DNA from: Williamwhitmania sp.
Lineage (GTDB): Bacteria > Bacteroidota > Bacteroidia > Bacteroidales > Williamwhitmaniaceae
Length of the DNA stretch: 32,964 bases
Reading direction: 5' to 3'
NCBI GenBank assembly: GCA_035529935.1
Contig: DATKVT010000043.1
Location: 1-32,964, forward strand
Shown here: piece by piece, positions 30,159 through 32,964 of the stretch
Layout: every line of letters starts with the position of its first letter
How positions within the stretch are numbered: the stretch's first letter is position 1
Translations under genes and position numbers: made by a program
Notes under the pieces: model-generated
What the model saw: only the letters and a program-made list of their open reading frames with translations
Told to the model about the DNA's origin: nothing
Databases searched by the model: none

Positions 30159-30680
30159 ATGATTACAAAAAGAATGGAAGACGCAATTTGCGCACAAATA
30201 AATGCCGAATACTGGTCGGCATACCTTTACTTAGCCATGTCAGCCCATTTTGTACAGGCAGGATATCCTGGCCTTGCTAACTGGATGCGGATTCAGGCAA
30301 AGGAGGAGGGTACCCATGCCGCTAAGTTTTTCGACTATGTGCTCGAACGTGATGGTAAGGTAACGCTTATGCCCATTGCTGCTGTCCCGGCTAAGTGGGA
30401 AAGCCCTCTAGTTGCCTTTGAAGATGTGCTCAAGCATGAGCAAAAGGTAACCTCTTTAATCAATGGCTTAATGCAAGTGGCTGTGGAGGAAAAAGACTTC
30501 GCCTGCCAGAGTATGCTGAAGTGGTTCATTGACGAGCAGGTTGAAGAGGAGGCCAACGTTAAAGAAATTCTAGATTCACTACGCATGGTTCAAGGCAATG
30601 GCAATGGAATGTTTATGATCGACAGAGAGTTGCGTCAGCGCGTTTTTGTTGATGCTACGGCTTCGTCTGCCACTAAGTAA
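30159..30680 (+). CDS. Bacterial ferritin (FtnA-type)
   Basis: 173 residues, ATG 30159, typical length for non-haem ferritin. All ferroxidase-centre ligands are at their usual positions: Glu17 in INAEYWSAYLYL, Glu50 and His53 in AKEEGTHAAKFFDY, Glu94 in LKHEQKVTSLI, and Gln127 with Glu130 in FIDEQVEEEA. The protein would oxidise Fe(II) and store the ferric mineral in a 24-mer cage in the cytoplasm. The bacterioferritin haem-binding Met is not evident. It appears monocistronic, with a long hairpin terminator directly downstream. Confidence 0.95.
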   Translation: MITKRMEDAICAQINAEYWSAYLYLAMSAHFVQAGYPGLANWMRIQAKEEGTHAAKFFDYVLERDGKVTLMPIAAVPAKWESPLVAFEDVLKHEQKVTSLINGLMQVAVEEKDFACQSMLKWFIDEQVEEEANVKEILDSLRMVQGNGNGMFMIDRELRQRVFVDATASSATK

Positions 30681-30705
30681 AAAAGGAACGTTATTTGAGT
30701 AACAC

Positions 30706-30750
30706 CTTCCGACCTTCCGATCGAAATCGGTAATGGTCGGAAGTTTCTTT
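30706..30750 (+). terminator. Rho-independent terminator after ferritin
   Basis: The outer arms cttccgacc (30706-30714) and ggtcggaag (30735-30743) pair perfectly over 9 bp. An inner ccgat/atcgg helix forms within the loop. A T-rich TTTCTTTGTT follows. It lies 25 nt after the ferritin stop. Confidence 0.82.
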
Positions 30751-30795
30751 GTTAACGCTCTGCAAAACAAAATTTTTTTGGACAAAATATTCAGC

Positions 30796-30803
30796 TAATT
30801 TTG
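30796..30803 (+). promoter_or_regulatory. Candidate -7 box (TAATTTTG) of secA
   Basis: TAATTTTG fits TAnnTTTG and lies 25 nt before the secA ATG. The nearest TTTG (30777-30780) is only 15 nt upstream, shorter than the usual 19-21, but the region is T-rich. Confidence 0.42.
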
Positions 30804-30828
30804 TTGGCAGTTTTAAAAACTATAGAAA

Positions 30829-32964
<2,136 letters not shown>

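Overview
The window looks like a chromosomal segment of a Bacteroidota bacterium, most likely Bacteroidales-like. Three things point that way. Several upstream regions carry the phylum's TAnnTTTG -7 box, once with a TTTG -33 box exactly 19 nt upstream. Most genes lack a Shine-Dalgarno sequence. The gene families are also typical: HU-CCDC81/SPOR fusion, DUF4407, DUF3108, TPR-SpoIIE phosphatase, and SecA with an enlarged N-terminal part. I see no rRNA, tRNA, CRISPR array, insertion sequence or prophage gene. No gene-free stretch exceeds 300 bases; the longest, 10146-10420, holds only a small inverted repeat and a T-run.

Layout. Positions 1-13.8 kb are mixed housekeeping and signalling genes: the 3' end of a 1-Cys peroxiredoxin, a DUF3108 protein, a metallo-beta-lactamase-fold hydrolase (-), a PPP-type phosphoesterase, a YugP-like zinc protease (-), a DUF3298 protein, a TPR-SpoIIE phosphatase (-), a PMCA-type Ca2+-ATPase, a small helical protein, a YgjP-like metalloprotein (-), an HU/SPOR membrane protein (-), a receiver-only response regulator (-) and a Crp/Fnr regulator (-). 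From 13.9 to 28.2 kb lies a chemotaxis-type locus, all on the + strand, in two blocks. Block one is cheY1, a 589-aa helical protein, STAS, cheY2, cheA and cheW. A terminator and an outer-membrane barrel gene follow. Block two is cheR, a histidine-kinase-like protein, cheD, cheB, a DUF4407 membrane protein and a GAF/PAS sensor, closed by a strong terminator. The window ends with dnaX, a ferritin gene and secA, which is cut by the right edge.

How the genes work together. CheA, CheW and two CheY proteins form the phosphorelay. CheR, CheB and CheD are adaptation enzymes acting on chemoreceptors, yet no receptor with a methylation/signalling hairpin is encoded here. The locus instead carries unusual partners: a coil protein with a CheZ-like aromatic-Q-D-x-x-x-Q motif, a STAS protein whose phosphoacceptor position is Leu, a histidine-kinase-like protein whose phosphoacceptor His is Asn, and two membrane proteins with no classical output domain. 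The strongest single-site observation is an A10 run in dnaX. It contains the E. coli-type A AAA AAG heptamer in the correct phase and is followed by an immediate -1-frame stop, which predicts a gamma-like short product. All functional statements come from reading motifs; no database search was run.
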